IMG/VR virus record: IMGVR_UViG_3300008517_000092
Span: 1 to 20,687 of that record
Reading direction: 5' to 3' (one strand)
From: a virus
DNA: 20,687 nucleotides
The notes under the pieces are model-generated. The model saw only the letters and a program-made list of their open reading frames with translations. It searched no databases and was not told the origin of the DNA. Made by a program: the position numbers and the translations under genes. This document shows positions 9,501-14,875 of this stretch, in pieces (within the stretch, counting starts at the first letter, position 1; each line of letters begins with the position of its first letter).

Positions 9501-9604
9501 GCAATGAGTAAGTCACCAACAGATGTTCCCACTGGTGCAGTCATTAAGATACTTGTGCCACCATCTGTCTTAAATTGAGATATTCCTACAAATTCTACAG
9601 CCAT
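6572..9604 (-). CDS. Giant Gly/Ser/Tyr-rich repeat protein, probable tail fibre or virion adhesin, 1010 aa
   Basis: Three regions are visible. Residues 1 to about 340 are non-repetitive: a beta-rich virion-like domain (VGTSVGDLLIAYISKDDD, IICYKGVKALTPIHN) followed by a segment like a discoidin/carbohydrate-binding fold (ISCNKIRFMADYSAIYLSQ and TVTAMRIKFYNPDESGSLLA). Residues about 350-947 are 28 imperfect repeats with core FxYxGSGSLxYSGxAT. Residues 951-1010 are 10-residue LNSxITKEIx repeats. There is no signal peptide or membrane anchor. The start has SD AGGTGAG about 9 bases upstream and directly follows a 44-aa ORF. Its location between tail chaperones and tape measure suggests a tail-associated protein: fibre, tube decoration or receptor-binding protein. 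It could also be a structural spacer without receptor function. I do not recognise a named family for the repeats. Confidence 0.85.
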   Translation of the reverse strand: MAVEFVGISQFKTDGGTSILMTAPVGTSVGDLLIAYISKDDDVAILETGSYGDWNMVFNNIANGATTLYIAWKWAEAGDANQTTEYTWNGDSEDWIGEIICYKGVKALTPIHNSGIATGDSATPTAPSVEFTDLTAGSLVLQVMGIDSDDNDYETPAQLEERFNAIQANDIGGAGGDKTTFDVWVSPTGFDETGWNTEYRAYDEDTETSTLYYGIPNLGWSPYLTLTISAISCNKIRFMADYSAIYLSQISVDVYYSDDWHNIYEGAFADIEWVEKEIPAGTQTVTAMRIKFYNPDESGSLLARVYETDFLSSGTLEGAGNTGTAVFTSTSRDWAAATVIIEAASAGGEFEYTGTGELIYSGTATQSHTRNYLIIASGQLSYSGSAVYVYSKDYLTAGSGSLAFSGSAVIIVGLSFVGSGSLAYSGEAVVTYTRDFLSTAVGELIYSGEAIFSYLCDFLFTGSGELAYSGVAEQSYTRNFSYVADGSLTFSGEATYSVGFSQIGSGSCVFSGTAIQTHSKNFITVGTGSFNYSGIGAYSLGFYCVGSGNFNYSGEATQSHTYSFGYIASGDFIYSGAAVCEYTIAGADFEYTGSGSFNYSGAGLYTLGFSYTGSGSLAFSGSATCVLGFAYTGSGSLIYSGSAVVSYKTDFLYTTSGTFNYSGNAITTIEFSTITSGSFAFGGAGSYELGLAYTGSGSLAYFGTATQSYITDFTYTASGDFAYSGTAITIIGFAYISSGELIYSGAAEYSYLTIADFEYVGSGSLTFNGTATQIHSRYYLYTGSGELTYSGEATITVGFTYVGSGSFNFSGAGLYSLGFSYTASGSFSYSGTAIQSYTINFAYLADGTFTFSGEGTCELEFAYITNGSLNYSGEATYSFTFIYPYTGSGSFIYSGIATTIIGFAYISSGELTYSGEAECTYEIAGVDYEYVSSGQFTFSGTAFRFKETITFLSYITKEITLNSDITKELALNSIITKEISLDSGITRGVTLNSNITKEITFNSKIDLETD
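6575..6754 (-). repeat. 30-bp coding repeats (LNSxITKEIx) at the 3' end of the repeat-protein gene
   Basis: Six consecutive 10-residue units encode residues 951-1010: FLSYITKEIT, LNSDITKELA, LNSIITKEIS, LDSGITRGVT, LNSNITKEIT and a degenerate FNSKIDLETD. The 30-bp period is visible in the DNA without spacers. Regular alternation of hydrophobic residues could build a beta-solenoid-type stack or an oligomerisation tail. It differs in sequence and period from the larger repeats upstream. Confidence 0.88.
6760..8557 (-). repeat. Array of 28 coding repeats of 20-25 residues (60-75 bp)
   Basis: I count 28 copies around the core GSGS(L/F)xYSGxA. Most are 20 residues long, ending in phrases such as TLG, VLG or IIG before the next FxY. 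A second class is about 22 residues, ending in phrases such as SHTRN, SYTRD or SYKTD. Four are longer (about 23-25 residues), including YTIAGAD and YEIAGVD. The Gly-Ser-Gly turn, aromatic residue and small-residue pattern are strongly kept, while DNA-level identity is moderate. This suggests a repetitive beta structure under protein-level selection. Confidence 0.92.
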
Positions 9605-9617
9605 ATTATTTACTCAC

Positions 9618-9752
9618 CTACACATAAGTTATAGTGAAATCAGTCATATTCCAATTATTAAAGTCCGTTCTCATGATATTACCTTCAAAACAAAAAGATA
9701 TAACAGGAAAAGGTATATTATATTGTATAGTTCCATCATTTTGTATATTCAT
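9618..9752 (-). CDS. Small hypothetical protein, 44 aa
   Basis: The reading frame starts with ATG at 9752-9750 and ends with TAG at 9620-9618. It begins MNIQNDGTIQYNIPFPVISF and contains MRTDFNNWNMTDF. It is preceded by an SD-like AGGTGAA inside the end of the previous gene and is followed 13 bases later by the repeat-protein start, so it fits the operon exactly. It has no recognised domain. Aromatic and Asn/Thr-rich composition resembles a fragment of a virion beta protein. Support comes from its SD, the absence of a gap and the lack of any competing frame. Confidence 0.6.
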   Translation of the reverse strand: MNIQNDGTIQYNIPFPVISFCFEGNIMRTDFNNWNMTDFTITYV

Positions 9753-9758
9753 AACTTT

Positions 9759-10160
9759 TTATTCACCTATCAGTTTAACAGTAATTTTTTCTGTTCCACC
9801 ACCACTTGGAATAGTATGCGGAGCGTCAGAAAATCTTTCAGCCCATAATAATCCTGTTCCCGCTGTGTCGGTTATGTAGTAACCATAGTGAGAACCTGCA
9901 CCAGTCAGTGTAAAAGTTTTCTGCGGTTGTTCTGCTGTGGTTGTTCCTGTAACGGTCGCAATAGTCCAATCTGCCTTCGCTAAAGATATTGCGGAATATC
10001 CTGCGGTATCTGCTTCTGTAAAATCTCCAACAACGGTATCTTCAGCTGGTGAAATATCATTTTTGAAAAGTTTTAACTTTACATCATCCCCTGGTGTAAT
10101 CTTATTTAATGAGTAACTTAATAATAGGACTTCTCCTACGTCTGGTACTAAAAGTGCCAT
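9759..10160 (-). CDS. Probable phage structural beta protein, 133 aa
   Basis: The sequence begins MALLVPDVGEVLLLSYSLNK and continues with VKLKLFKNDISPAEDTVVGDFTEADTAGYSAISL, written here as features: a short lysine/asparagine beta hairpin, a DFTEAD turn and a GYSAISL strand. It ends in a beta-rich half with GSHYGYYITD and LLWAERFSDAP. I recall similar small proteins encoded near phage tail fibre genes, but I cannot name a family with certainty. It has the strongest SD in the window (AAGGAGGTGA, about 7 bases before ATG), so high expression is likely. The following 44-aa ORF and the repeat protein share the same GGTGARTAA leader style, suggesting one cassette. Confidence 0.75.
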   Translation of the reverse strand: MALLVPDVGEVLLLSYSLNKITPGDDVKLKLFKNDISPAEDTVVGDFTEADTAGYSAISLAKADWTIATVTGTTTAEQPQKTFTLTGAGSHYGYYITDTAGTGLLWAERFSDAPHTIPSGGGTEKITVKLIGE

Positions 10161-10195
10161 TTTTTATTCACCTCCTTTCTTTAATATATTTATTT

Positions 10196-10938
10196 TCATA
10201 ATAGACCTTTTAATTCGTTAATATCTTTAATCTCCATATTGCTTATTTCTTTCCTTTTTTGTTTTTTGGGATCATAACTGGGAATACTACTCATCAACAT
10301 CGCCAGGTTAGTATATGAGTAATTCCATAAGATATCCCTCATGGACATCCGGGGAAAATAATGCATCAATCCGCCAATTATTCGCCAGGGGTTACCTTTT
10401 TCTTGGTCTGTAGAAGGTTCATCCCCTTTATCGAAACTAAAGACGCCAAAAAAGGGTTTACATCCATTTGTTGAACTATTACCGTCATTAGCTTCAACCC
10501 CTCCTTCGCGGTCAGGTTTTCATTCAGGAATTTAATTAATCTTTTTGATGGTTCTTTTTCGCTGTTGACAATTCCGTAGGCAATCATCTTGATCATTTTG
10601 TCTTTGTTTTCAATTATATTCTTTGCCCCCAGATCTAAAAGATTGATTTCCTTCCCCTCGTTTTTCATAGCCCCTACTAATTCATCGGTATCTAAATCCA
10701 ATAAAATTTTGCTGATTTTTAATAGGGTCCCCATTTTGATGGGATAGATAACGAATTTTCTTTCAGAGGGAATTAAACTAAGTTTATGGAATATATTTTT
10801 ATTTTGGATGGTAATAGTAAAATCAACTCCCTCTTCGAGAATTGAATCTACAGCATTCTGGCGGATCTGCTTATTTTCTTTATTACTCGAGGCCCCGAGT
10901 TTATCCTTGATTACTTTTTTTTTATTCTTTTTCGGCAT
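10196..10938 (-). CDS. Tail assembly chaperone GT fusion made by -1 frameshift, 247 aa
   Basis: Ribosomes reading the 186-aa chaperone frame meet AAG-AAA-AAG at 10404-10396. If they slip back one base there, they read 66 further codons in the -1 frame to TGA at 10198-10196. That frame begins GNPWRIIGGLMHYFP, continues with MRDILWNYSYTNLAMLMSSI and PSYDPKKQKRKE, and ends NELKGLL. The W-N-Y-S-Y-T-N-L pattern is typical of the T domain of siphophage G/GT tail chaperones. The stretch has no start or ribosome binding site of its own, so fusion is the natural explanation. In known phages such as lambda, G and GT are made in a fixed ratio and load the tape measure with tube subunits. The exact slip base is inferred. 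Confidence 0.85.
10378..10938 (-). CDS. Tail assembly chaperone G (unshifted product), 186 aa
   Basis: This is the zero-frame product. It begins with a very basic stretch (MPKKNKKKVIKDKLG) and then alternates alpha helices and short strands, including FHKLSLIPSERKFVIYPI, DLDTDELVGAMKN and IKMIAYGIVNSEKEPSKRLI, which fits G-like chaperones that transiently coat the tape measure. It ends with KKKVTPGE just past the slippery site. The start has GAGAGGA about 7 bases upstream. It lies after the major tail protein and a hairpin, the normal chaperone position, although the tape measure here is about 5.7 kb further on rather than next door. Confidence 0.82.
   Translation of the reverse strand: MPKKNKKKVIKDKLGASSNKENKQIRQNAVDSILEEGVDFTITIQNKNIFHKLSLIPSERKFVIYPIKMGTLLKISKILLDLDTDELVGAMKNEGKEINLLDLGAKNIIENKDKMIKMIAYGIVNSEKEPSKRLIKFLNENLTAKEGLKLMTVIVQQMDVNPFLASLVSIKGMNLLQTKKKVTPGE
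10396..10404 (-). other. -1 ribosomal slippery site in the tail chaperone gene
   Basis: The zero-frame codons are AAG AAA AAG followed by GTA. The best slip is at G-AAA-AAG, where the A-site AAG can re-pair as AAA; this is not a perfect XXXYYYZ heptamer because the P-site would move from AAA to GAA. The evidence that a shift occurs is the conserved-looking T-domain coding in the -1 frame after this point. No downstream pseudoknot was established by eye. Confidence 0.72.
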
Positions 10939-10966
10939 ATTTTTTCCTCTCTAAATTAAATTATAA

Positions 10967-11006
10967 CCGCCCTTCGATTATTTTAATTTGCTATACCGAA
11001 GGGCGG
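10967..11006 (-). terminator. Hairpin after the major tail protein gene (terminator or attenuator)
   Basis: A perfect 10-bp GC-rich inverted repeat (CCGCCCTTCG / CGAAGGGCGG, arms 10997-11006 and 10967-10976 in minus-strand order) encloses a 20-base AT-rich loop. On the minus strand it is followed by TTATAATTTAATTT, a T-rich but interrupted tail. It lies 13 bases after the stop of the tail protein and before the chaperone gene. A partial terminator here would make far more tube protein than downstream products; an mRNA-stabilising 3' hairpin is the alternative. Confidence 0.7.
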
Positions 11007-11019
11007 GCAGAAAATAATT

Positions 11020-11544
11020 TTATACTGCTACTTGTGTAATCTTCATAGGAGCAATCTTTGTTGAAGATGCTGTCATCAATACATCGGCAGCAAAATTTAT
11101 CTGGCCTGATTCGGTTTTGGCAAATCGAAGATCTCCCCCGGAACGAACATTTGCCCTAGGAATTTCTACTTTCAATTTGTAGTTACCAAAAGATTTAGAT
11201 ATTGCCTCTACACATTTTTCATTTGCAACGATAGCCCCAGATGTAGACGCACTCCATACTGTTGTGGCGGCAACTCCACCAAAAGCCTTCAATAGTATAG
11301 CGGTCCCCAAATCCCTTGTAGCAAATTCAATGGTTCTTTTGCTTGTTCCAATAATTGATATATCTGGAAGATCTGCATCCTCTACATAAAGGTCAGTTAC
11401 TCCGGGAGTTTCAAAAATAAGATGAGCGCTATCAGGAACGATAGCGGTTATAGTAGATATAGAAGGTCCAGTTGCCATAATTCCAGAAGCCATCAGATCT
11501 CCAATTTTTATGCTCTCTAATCCTATCAATCTTATCTTACCCAT
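11020..11544 (-). CDS. Probable major tail (tube) protein, 174 aa
   Basis: The protein is short, beta-rich and has no membrane or signal segment. It begins MGKIRLIGLESIKIGDLMAS, has an acidic turn (DLYVEDADLPDI), the phrase TSKRTIEFATRD, then VEIPRANVRSGGDLRFAKTE, and ends MKITQVAV. Composition and size match tail tube proteins. Position is the strongest evidence: it follows a gp10-like and a tail-terminator-like gene and precedes a hairpin plus a frameshifted chaperone gene. The leader, with GGAGGTAAT in a small inverted repeat, is almost identical to that of the major capsid gene, as expected for a protein made in many copies. No family was verified. Confidence 0.75.
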   Translation of the reverse strand: MGKIRLIGLESIKIGDLMASGIMATGPSISTITAIVPDSAHLIFETPGVTDLYVEDADLPDISIIGTSKRTIEFATRDLGTAILLKAFGGVAATTVWSASTSGAIVANEKCVEAISKSFGNYKLKVEIPRANVRSGGDLRFAKTESGQINFAADVLMTASSTKIAPMKITQVAV

Positions 11545-11571
11545 TTTATATTACCTCCAGTAATTTATTTT
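11545..11571 (-). promoter_or_regulatory. SD-hairpin leader of the major tail protein gene
   Basis: Minus-strand ATTACTGGAGGTAAT (11564-11550) is an imperfect 6-bp inverted repeat with a GGA loop. It contains the SD and lies five bases before the ATG. The same element, with C in place of T at one stem position, precedes the major capsid gene at the same spacing. The change swaps a G-C for a G-U pair, so the stem is kept. Confidence 0.7.
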
Positions 11572-11963
11572 TCTATAAAACATTTTATTCTCAAGTTGAC
11601 ATATGACATCGATATTTGATCCGTATCTTGCAATAGGATCTGATTATTTATCTCAAAAATATAGTAATTTGAAGCGTTATTGTATGCCTCTATTGCGTCC
11701 GCTACCGCATCAATAATTGCCCTTAATTTTGCTATATCGGGGGTCCCATTATTAAAATTTTTACAATAGCAATTAATCATAAAAGTGGCATCGTTTATAA
11801 TTTCATCTCCAGAATAATTAGATAAAGGAATTATCACGATATCTCGTAATTCAGAATTCAAGGGTTTTTTATTTCGATAAACCCTACCATCGATTTTGGC
11901 CTGGACCTCATCTGTATTAATGATAGGAAATAGTATATCGTTTATGTCGAATGTTGTTTTCAT
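11565..11963 (-). CDS. Tail terminator/tail completion-like protein, 132 aa
   Basis: The sequence begins MKTTFDINDILFPIINTDEV, then has GRVYRNKKPLNSELRDIVIIPL, described here as a strand-turn-strand unit, and a middle FMINCYCKNFNNGTPD strand, a helix (AIIDAVADAIEAY) and final strands ending in CFIEK. This alpha/beta pattern and length are typical of siphophage tail-terminator or tail-completion proteins that cap the tail where it meets the head. Its ATG overlaps the previous gene by four bases (ATGA), and the major tail protein follows. The assignment rests on size, pattern and gene order, not on a specific motif. Confidence 0.65.
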   Translation of the reverse strand: MKTTFDINDILFPIINTDEVQAKIDGRVYRNKKPLNSELRDIVIIPLSNYSGDEIINDATFMINCYCKNFNNGTPDIAKLRAIIDAVADAIEAYNNASNYYIFEINNQILLQDTDQISMSYVNLRIKCFIEK

Positions 11964-12385
11964 AATCCATATTCCTTTATCTTTGATTTTAGAAGTGCCT
12001 TCGCTGCCGGTATGCTACCAGTAATTACATCATATCCCTTCGATTCTACGGCTGCAGCGTATTCCATTCCCGCTACTACAATTAATACAAATCCTTTATT
12101 ATTTTCTCTCAATATCTCATCTGCCACTTTTTTCGCCTGAGCTTTACCTTCTGCTTTCCCTTCTACATTTTCCTGAATAATGTTTCCATCCCTGGCAATG
12201 ATATATCCGATTGAGCTTCTCAAGTTCCCAGTCTGGTCCTTATATGTCCTTATATTCCTGGCATCATTGACAAAATTTTCGCCTACCATGGCCAGGGTCC
12301 AGATGATCCTTTGCTCTATGCTGACCGTAAATCTGTTTATATGTCTGTCTACGTCCCCTTGTGAAAATCCAGGAATCAAAGGCAT
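11960..12385 (-). CDS. HK97 gp10-like neck/tail protein, 141 aa
   Basis: Features fit HK97 gp10-like proteins, which act at the head-tail connection: an N-terminal helix (VDRHINRFTVSIEQRIIWTL), a central phrase TYKDQTGNLRSSIGYII, and VVAGMEYAAAVESKGYDVI before a C-terminal helix ending KEYGL. The pattern TGNLRSSIGY followed by AGMEYAAAVESKG is characteristic of the family as I know it. The ATG begins one base after the LAGLIDADG endonuclease stop; its SD (GGAG) lies in the last codons of that endonuclease. It overlaps the next gene by four bases. Confidence 0.82.
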   Translation of the reverse strand: MPLIPGFSQGDVDRHINRFTVSIEQRIIWTLAMVGENFVNDARNIRTYKDQTGNLRSSIGYIIARDGNIIQENVEGKAEGKAQAKKVADEILRENNKGFVLIVVAGMEYAAAVESKGYDVITGSIPAAKALLKSKIKEYGL

Positions 12386-12386
12386 T

Positions 12387-13142
12387 TTAATAACTCCATT
12401 TATAGCTATAACATTTTACTGGACATTCTCCAATATAATTTAAGAACTGTTTGGTAGAAGAAGTTGAAATTCCTATTACATTGTTACCAACTTGCCTTAT
12501 GGCTTTGAAACCCAATTTGATTAATTGTATTACTAACCATTCGACATCTGAAATCGGGAATCCGCAAGTGCATAACACAATATATGGTCTGCATCTTTTC
12601 TTATGGACTAAACAACCATCCCCAAGCATTTCTTGCCTCAAAACTAATGATGTTAACTTTAAATCTCGTGGTATTATTTTATGTCCATTGGGATACCATC
12701 TATTTCTAATCGGTAATAATTCTTCATAGCATAAAGAATCATAATGATAAGAATAATTATTCCACCTTTTGTCTTTTTCTTCGTGAATTTTCCCAGCTTG
12801 TTTTATACCAAAAGAATTTAAGATATCCGAAATATATTGAATATATTCTAGATGTTTTGAACTATATGCAAAATTTGCTGAATATTTAGATTGTGAACGT
12901 AAATTCCCATCGCCTAATAATTCCCCATCAATCCATTGTTTTGCTTTTTCTGATAGATTACAATGGTTACCTCTTGCTAAATTTTGTGCTTCACTTTTGG
13001 AACGAATTGAAATATTAAGTTTCTTTAACCAATAATATATAGTTGTTTTATCATAATTGAACAATTTGGCAATTTGGAAAATAGACAATTCCTCTTCTAA
13101 ATATTTTTGATTTAGCCAATTTTTATTTTTGTAATTTTTCAT
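12387..13142 (-). CDS. LAGLIDADG homing endonuclease with N-terminal helix-turn-helix, 251 aa
   Basis: Residues about 16-46 form a helix-turn-helix-like domain (IFQIAKLFNYDKTTIYYWLK). Two LAGLIDADG motifs follow: WIDGELLGDGNL at 70-81 and VLRQEMLGDGCL at about 167-178, with expected catalytic acidic residues near D78 and D175. Between them, NGHKIIPRDLKLTSL is typical of single-chain LAGLIDADG enzymes. It should be a cytoplasmic DNA endonuclease that copies itself into uninterrupted relatives. It sits between two complete genes, six bases after the stopper-like gene and one base before the gp10-like start, so it is free-standing. Start: ATG with AAGG in the previous gene's last codons. Confidence 0.92.
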   Translation of the reverse strand: MKNYKNKNWLNQKYLEEELSIFQIAKLFNYDKTTIYYWLKKLNISIRSKSEAQNLARGNHCNLSEKAKQWIDGELLGDGNLRSQSKYSANFAYSSKHLEYIQYISDILNSFGIKQAGKIHEEKDKRWNNYSYHYDSLCYEELLPIRNRWYPNGHKIIPRDLKLTSLVLRQEMLGDGCLVHKKRCRPYIVLCTCGFPISDVEWLVIQLIKLGFKAIRQVGNNVIGISTSSTKQFLNYIGECPVKCYSYKWSY

Positions 13143-13148
13143 TTTAGT

Positions 13149-13454
13149 TTATACCTTAATTTCAATATGTTTTTGATATTCAAACAATTGCAAAATTATA
13201 TGTTCCTTACTAAAAAAGGTTAATTTTGCAGCCTTAGGAACGTCTCCTGCGCCGGCAAAAATCGGAGAAGAGATAAACCAGTTATATCCGATCATGTTCC
13301 CGGATTCCCCTATGATATATTTAATTGAATTCGGTTGAGCATTACAGACAATCCCTATTGATACCAATGTCCCTACTGTATATATCCCGGCTGTACTATA
13401 TGTCCCAGGGGTATAGTAACTCAAGATAGCCGTATGAGGATATCTCTCTATCAC
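13149..13454 (-). CDS. Head closure/stopper-like protein, 101 aa
   Basis: The start codon is GTG at 13454, overlapping the previous stop as GTGA. The protein is beta-rich (YPHTAILSYYTPGTYS, FISSPIFAGAG, LTFFSKEHIILQLFEYQKH). Size and position, after a connector-like gene and before a gp10-like gene, match head-closure proteins that sit under the connector and stop DNA leaking. A GYNWFISSPIF phrase resembles small beta-barrel connectors in outline only. The role is inferred from gene order; function is not shown by a motif. Confidence 0.65.
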   Translation of the reverse strand: MIERYPHTAILSYYTPGTYSTAGIYTVGTLVSIGIVCNAQPNSIKYIIGESGNMIGYNWFISSPIFAGAGDVPKAAKLTFFSKEHIILQLFEYQKHIEIKV

Positions 13455-13744
13455 CAGATTGCCTCCCCAGTAACTGTTGATTCGTCCATATCGTATTTCC
13501 GCAATATCCTTTTTGCCATTGTGATCAGTTGAGCTCCACTATACTTTATTGAAAAAGCCCCTTCTCTTAGGTCGGGATGTGCAGCGAGGGTAAAATAGAG
13601 GGATGCGGCAGCCAAATCTATATCTTTAGAGTTACCTGACACATAAGTCCCCCCAGTTGCAATACTCCTATCTAAAAGAAGTTTCTCTAATAAATTATCA
13701 TTTTTATATTCAGTTAATGATTGTAGAGCTTCTTTATTGTTCAT
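13451..13744 (-). CDS. Head-tail connector/adaptor protein, 97 aa
   Basis: This small mainly helical protein follows the major capsid gene directly (stop TAA then ATG with no gap). Helices include MNNKEALQSLTEYKND, IDLAAASLYFTLAAHPD and AQLITMAKRILRKYDMDE. Size, helix content and location match phage head-tail connector (adaptor) proteins that bind the portal. A clear SD is lacking, so it is probably translated by coupling to the capsid gene. It overlaps the next gene by four bases. Family membership was not verified. Confidence 0.68.
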   Translation of the reverse strand: MNNKEALQSLTEYKNDNLLEKLLLDRSIATGGTYVSGNSKDIDLAAASLYFTLAAHPDLREGAFSIKYSGAQLITMAKRILRKYDMDESTVTGEAIW

Positions 13745-14875
13745 TTAGCTTGCTATACCCCATGAACCATCAGTCGCAACTTCAGTGTCAAGGGAAAGCA
13801 CCCTGTCTATTGTGGGCCAGGATGGAAATGCGTTCAGTTCGCTTTTAGTATATTCGGCCACAGGATCGACATCAGACCATTTAGAGATCAGGATAGGTCC
13901 CTTCTTGGCTTGGACTACTTGCTTAGGAGGATTCGTCTCTTCCGCTATTGGCCCGTGAAGCATATCCCCGCACTTCAAATCTTCGAGAAAAGTTACAAAT
14001 CTATCTTCTTTGTCAGCGTTAAGCCATGGATCAACATGTACAAGTGTATGATCTGCATTTTCATAACTTATTCTGGTGTCGATTATGACTATTGTTGGAT
14101 ATCCTTCTGATTTTAGAGCCTCATTTGCCAATTCTAATGTGGGAGCTCTCTGTTTTCTTGTCCCGCCATAAATAGCATAGGGCATTACGAAATCCTTGAC
14201 CTGGGCTGAAATTCTAAAGGCCAGCCATTTAGAACGGTTCATTAGCATATATCTGGGTGCTATTCCAAGATCCCGGGCCGCCTCCATAACATTTTCTATG
14301 TCAGTAATGGGCTCTGAAGCGGCATGAAGGGCTACTTCCCAATAAGTGCCAACTGCCCCCTTCACACCTAATTTATTATCAGTAGGAAGCCCAAAATCGA
14401 TATCTTCTTCAGTTATTACTCCCCCGACATTTGTGGTCCTAGAAAGGGTTATTGTTCCTTTTGATAAGGCCTGGAAAATAATCCACTCTAACCGGGCATT
14501 TGCACCATCTACACAGTCATCTACATCGCCAAATACAAGGTCAAGTAGAGCCTTCTGTTCTGGTCTCGCCATGGCCTTTAATATATTGTAAGTATTTAGA
14601 TCTGTTTCTGTCATTTTCTTTTTCATTCTAATTGCGGGAATTTCTCCCGATAACTTATCTACAGCCCTTCTGGTTTTTAAAGGTGCACTTGTATCATATG
14701 CAACCACATCGGCAGCCACTCTATGCCCTTTACTCCCGATCAAAGTTTCATAACTCAGAAAGGGAGTCGATTTTAAGGGAAAGAATGTAGGCCAGAATAG
14801 TTTTTTATATACCCGTGCAGTGAGATAGGCCTGCATGGTCTTTTTATTTATTTCTTTCAATAATGAATATTCCAT
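13745..14875 (-). CDS. Major capsid protein, lambda gpE-like (HK97 fold), 376 aa
   Basis: The protein forms the icosahedral shell. Evidence for the lambda-E-type family is the overall layout: an N-terminal segment with KKLFWPTFFPLKST and FLSYETLIGSKGHRVAADVV, the phrase RAVDKLSGEIPAIRMKKKMTE, shown here by its key R/K/E residues, a central helix region with ARLEWIIFQAL and a C-terminal half with DHTLVHVDPWLN and GPILISKWSDVDP. It has no long N-terminal delta domain, consistent with a separate scaffold gene, which is present two genes upstream. An SD-hairpin leader precedes it. Gene order (scaffold, decoration, capsid, connector) agrees. Confidence 0.87.
   Translation of the reverse strand: MEYSLLKEINKKTMQAYLTARVYKKLFWPTFFPLKSTPFLSYETLIGSKGHRVAADVVAYDTSAPLKTRRAVDKLSGEIPAIRMKKKMTETDLNTYNILKAMARPEQKALLDLVFGDVDDCVDGANARLEWIIFQALSKGTITLSRTTNVGGVITEEDIDFGLPTDNKLGVKGAVGTYWEVALHAASEPITDIENVMEAARDLGIAPRYMLMNRSKWLAFRISAQVKDFVMPYAIYGGTRKQRAPTLELANEALKSEGYPTIVIIDTRISYENADHTLVHVDPWLNADKEDRFVTFLEDLKCGDMLHGPIAEETNPPKQVVQAKKGPILISKWSDVDPVAEYTKSELNAFPSWPTIDRVLSLDTEVATDGSWGIAS

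Noticed and set aside
6572-9604. Diversity-generating retroelement target
   Set aside because: No reverse transcriptase or template repeat is seen in the window, and variation is spread over all repeats rather than at adenine-marked sites of one C-type lectin domain.
10960-10965. TATAAT just after the hairpin as a promoter for the chaperone gene
   Set aside because: No -35-like hexamer stands at proper distance and no TG extension is present; it is better explained as the T/A-rich terminator tail.
12387-13142. Group I intron or intein carrying the LAGLIDADG gene
   Set aside because: Both neighbouring genes are complete with their own starts and stops, and no split protein or intron flanks are visible.
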